From positions 1-8,537 of the forward strand of contig CAMLJW010000214.1 in NCBI GenBank assembly GCA_946480485.1: DNA of 8,537 bases, read 5' to 3'. Within the stretch, counting starts at the first letter, position 1. Every line of letters begins with the position of its first letter. This stretch comes from an uncultured Streptomyces sp. GTDB taxonomy: Bacteria > Actinomycetota > Actinomycetes > Streptomycetales > Streptomycetaceae. This document shows positions 6,955-8,537 of this stretch, in pieces. The notes below the pieces were generated by a model. The model was not told where the DNA came from, did not search any database, and worked only from the letters and a program-made list of their open reading frames with translations. A program made the position numbers and the translations under genes.

Positions 6955-7611
6955 ATGACGTACAGCGGAGCGGTGAAGGTCGGCGGTCCCGCGGATGTGC
7001 ACGAGCTGCAGGACCTGATGATCTCCAAGGCCGCGGTCGGGCCGATGGACAACAACGCCTATCTGCTGCGCTGCCGCGCCACCGACGAGCAGGTGCTGAT
7101 CGACGCGGCCAACGACGCCGGGACACTGCTCACGCTGATCGGCGGCGACGGCATCGCGTCCGTCGTCACCACCCATCAGCACGGCGACCACTGGCAGGCG
7201 CTCGCCGAGGTCGTGGCGGCCACGGGCGCGCGTACGTACGCCGGCCGGGACGACGCCGACGGCATCCCCGTACCTACCGATGTCCTGGTCGACGACGGTG
7301 ACACGATCCGGGTGGGGCGCGTGGAGCTGATCGCTCGCCACCTGGTGGGGCACACGCCCGGCTCGATCGCGCTCGTCTACGACGATCCGCACGGGCATCC
7401 TCATGTGTTCACGGGTGACTGTCTCTTCCCCGGTGGCGTGGGCAACACGCGTAAGGATCCGAAGGCGTTCGCCAGCCTGATCCGCGATGTAGAGACGAAG
7501 ATCTTCGACGTGCTGCCTGACGAGACCTGGGTCTACCCGGGACACGGCAACGACACGACGCTGGGTGCGGAACGGCCGCACCTGCCGGAGTGGCACGCGC
7601 GGGGCTGGTGA
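6955..7611 (+). CDS. MBL-fold metallo-hydrolase (glyoxalase II-like)
   Basis: This is a 218-residue metallo-beta-lactamase-fold protein with a complete dinuclear metal site. It has THQHGDHW (residues 73-80: His74, His76, Asp78, His79), His133 in VGHTPGSIALVY, Asp155 in FTGDCLF and His197 in YPGHGNDTTLG. The motif order and HTPGS/PGHG pattern are typical of glyoxalase II-type thioesterases and related hydrolases. The likely reaction is hydrolysis of a thioester or similar bond, plausibly of a mycothiol conjugate in this kind of organism, but the substrate is not determined by sequence. There is no signal peptide. The gene starts 20 bases after the isomerase-family stop and has its own leaderless-type promoter, so it can be expressed both with and without its neighbour. 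From memory, an MBL-fold gene also lies beside uvrA in Mycobacterium tuberculosis, suggesting an old linkage. Confidence 0.9.
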   Translation: MTYSGAVKVGGPADVHELQDLMISKAAVGPMDNNAYLLRCRATDEQVLIDAANDAGTLLTLIGGDGIASVVTTHQHGDHWQALAEVVAATGARTYAGRDDADGIPVPTDVLVDDGDTIRVGRVELIARHLVGHTPGSIALVYDDPHGHPHVFTGDCLFPGGVGNTRKDPKAFASLIRDVETKIFDVLPDETWVYPGHGNDTTLGAERPHLPEWHARGW

Positions 7612-7621
7612 GGGCGCAGGG

Positions 7622-7650
7622 TCCCCCTGGTCTTTTAAGACCTCGGGGGA
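7622..7650 (+). terminator. Stem-loop after the MBL hydrolase gene
   Basis: TCCCCC (7622-7627) pairs with GGGGGA (7645-7650). Inside it, GGTCT (7629-7633) pairs with AGACC (7638-7642), with a small internal bulge and the loop TTTT. It starts 11 bases after the stop codon. No T-run follows. This is a probable intrinsic terminator of the U-tract-poor kind common in Streptomyces. Confidence 0.65.
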
Positions 7651-7678
7651 GGAGCTACCAGGGCATTTCGGCAACGCG

Positions 7679-7701
7679 GCGGGCGTGCTGCCACGCCCCG
7701 C
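7679..7701. terminator. Second GC-rich stem-loop between convergent genes
   Basis: GCGGGCGTG (7679-7687) pairs with CACGCCCCGC (7692-7701) over nine pairs with one bulged C and the loop CTGC. It lies between the first hairpin and the aroQ stop codon. It may back up termination of the MBL transcript or stop aroQ transcription from the other strand. The remaining bases, 7702-7863, hold nothing I can support as a gene: open frames there are weak and lack a ribosome binding site. Confidence 0.45.
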
Positions 7702-7863
7702 AGCCCAGCCGGAAACTCAGGCTCAGAAAAGGTCTTGGACGGCCTGACCATGTTCACGGCCTGGACGGCGCGGAATGCGTTCATGCGTCGATGGTGACAC
7801 CCGCCACCGACAATCCGACCGTGAGCCCGTGGCCGGCCGAGCCCCCGCACATCGGCCCGCTCG

Positions 7864-8337
7864 TCAGGCCTCCGCCTGCCCCGCTCCCACCAGCGCGGCG
7901 ACCCGCCCCACCCCGAACACGTACCCCTGCACGCCGCAACCCGCGATCACGCCGTCGGCGCGGAGCGAGACGTAGGAGTGGTGCCGGAACTCCTCGCGCT
8001 TGTGGATGTTGGAGATGTGGACCTCCAACACGGGTATGCCGTCGCATGCGTTGAGGGCGTCGAGGATCGCGACGGAGGTGTGCGAATAGGCGCCGGGGTT
8101 GATCACGATGCCGACGTGCTGCAGGCGCGCCTCGTGGATCCAGTCGACCAGCTCACCCTCGTGGTTGGACTGCCGGAAGTCCACGGTTCCGCCATGCGCG
8201 GCCGCCGCCTTGACGCACATCGCCTCGACGTCGGCAAGCGTGTCGGAACCGTAGATCTCCGGCTGCCGCTGACCCAGCAGGTTCAGGTTGGGCCCGTTGA
8301 GAATCATGATCGGGGCGTTGGCGAGGGTGCGGGGCAC
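7864..8337 (-). CDS. aroQ: Type II 3-dehydroquinate dehydratase
   Basis: This cytoplasmic enzyme interconverts 3-dehydroquinate and 3-dehydroshikimate in the shikimate pathway (third step towards aromatic amino acids), acting as a dodecamer in this family. It has 157 residues from the GTG at 8337 ([20 protein letters not shown]), with GGAGG on the minus strand four bases upstream. This matches the start and length I recall for the S. coelicolor enzyme. The active-site loop has Arg24 and Tyr29 ([13 protein letters not shown]; Arg23 and Tyr28 without the initiator Met). His107 lies in EVHISNIH, and Asn80 in [11 protein letters not shown]. An in-frame ATG 40 codons further upstream (8457) would add a low-complexity extension not seen in the family. 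The gene is convergent with the MBL gene, and a minus-strand gene ends 146 bases upstream of its start. Confidence 0.95.
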   Translation of the reverse strand: MPRTLANAPIMILNGPNLNLLGQRQPEIYGSDTLADVEAMCVKAAAAHGGTVDFRQSNHEGELVDWIHEARLQHVGIVINPGAYSHTSVAILDALNACDGIPVLEVHISNIHKREEFRHHSYVSLRADGVIAGCGVQGYVFGVGRVAALVGAGQAEA

Positions 8338-8381
8338 GGTTCCTCCGGTCCTGTGGGCTGAGCCGTCGCCGAGGGCGCCGT

Positions 8382-8413
8382 CCAGGTCTGCTGCTCCGAC
8401 CTGGTCTACGGTA
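8382..8413 (-). promoter_or_regulatory. Candidate aroQ promoter -10 and inverted repeat in its leader
   Basis: On the minus strand, TACCGT (8413 down to 8408) fits TAnnnT, with a poor -35 (GTGAAG, 16 bp upstream). A perfect 7-bp inverted repeat follows directly: CCAGGTC (8382-8388) and GACCTGG (8398-8404), with a 9-base spacer. It overlaps the expected transcription start near 8401. It could be an operator, a leader hairpin, or a weak terminator for the gene ending at 8483. Confidence 0.35.
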
Positions 8414-8482
8414 GTCGGCGTCGGCCGAGCTTCACTCCCGGTGCTGGTTGTTTCCACCCCCCGTCAGGGCCCGCGATTTTCG

Positions 8483-8537
8483 TCAGGCCTCGATGCTGTC
8501 CTTCGGAGTGCCTTCGGTCTCCTTCTGCGCCGCCTCG
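8483..8537 (-). CDS. C-terminal end of an unidentified protein (truncated by window edge)
   Basis: On the minus strand, the last 17 codons read EAAQKETEGTPKDSIEA, followed by TGA (plus-strand 8483-8485). Fifteen of the 17 codons end in G or C, as expected for a Streptomyces gene, and the hydrophilic, charged sequence looks like a flexible protein tail. The other minus-strand frames read as arginine-rich nonsense. It lies in the same direction as aroQ, 146 bases upstream. Too little is present to name it. Confidence 0.5.
   Translation of the reverse strand, partial: EAAQKETEGTPKDSIEA

Noticed and set aside
7635..7850. Possible 71-codon minus-strand gene downstream of aroQ
   Set aside because: There is no ribosome binding site, it contains both hairpins, and its Arg/Pro-rich composition is typical of non-coding GC-rich DNA.
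8338..8457. 40-residue N-terminal extension of AroQ from an ATG at 8457
   Set aside because: It would cross the inverted repeat and candidate promoter, and is not part of the type II enzyme fold. The GTG at 8337 has GGAGG upstream and gives the normal 157-residue length.

Overview
This 8.5 kb window looks like chromosomal core DNA from a Streptomyces or a close relative. It is very GC-rich, with strong G/C bias at third codon positions. It uses GTG as well as ATG starts, carries an actinobacterial uvrA with a basic tail, and encodes a mycothiol-dependent-isomerase-type protein. From memory, the order LacI regulator, sugar kinase, uvrA, maleylpyruvate-isomerase family protein, MBL hydrolase, aroQ matches the uvrA region of Streptomyces coelicolor (around SCO1956-SCO1961). 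I could not check this here. I see no insertion sequence, phage gene, CRISPR array, tRNA or rRNA.

Layout. (1) 2-619 is the C-terminal part of an unrecognised plus-strand protein. (2) 620-813 is a regulatory gap with an array of LacI-type operator motifs, including a perfect 26-bp palindrome. (3) 814-2762 holds a translationally coupled pair: a LacI-family repressor and a PfkB-family sugar kinase overlapping by 4 bp (GTGA). A strong hairpin follows at 2781-2812. (4) 2939-5986, minus strand, is uvrA, the damage-recognition ATPase of nucleotide excision repair, convergent with the kinase. (5) 5987-6208 is a divergent promoter region with a candidate SOS (LexA-type) box, a leader hairpin before uvrA, and a promoter on the other strand that appears to give a leaderless mRNA. 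(6) 6209-7611, plus strand, holds a mycothiol-dependent maleylpyruvate isomerase family protein and a metallo-beta-lactamase-fold hydrolase. The second gene has its own leaderless-type promoter. (7) 7612-7863 is a convergent gap with two GC-rich hairpins. (8) 7864-8337, minus strand, is aroQ, type II 3-dehydroquinate dehydratase. (9) 8483-8537 is the last 17 codons of another minus-strand gene.

How the genes work together: the LacI protein probably autoregulates itself and the sugar kinase through the upstream operator array. UvrA and the two metal-dependent enzymes divergent from it could all belong to defence against reactive electrophiles (DNA repair plus thiol-dependent detoxification), but this is inferred from position only. 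AroQ is shikimate-pathway housekeeping.

I see no clearly new multi-gene system. The most interesting signals are regulatory: the 12-bp-phased operator array, the candidate SOS box and leader hairpin at uvrA, and two promoters with the same TAnnnT-N6-ATG geometry. In the proteins, the UvrA basic tail and its altered first zinc site stand out.
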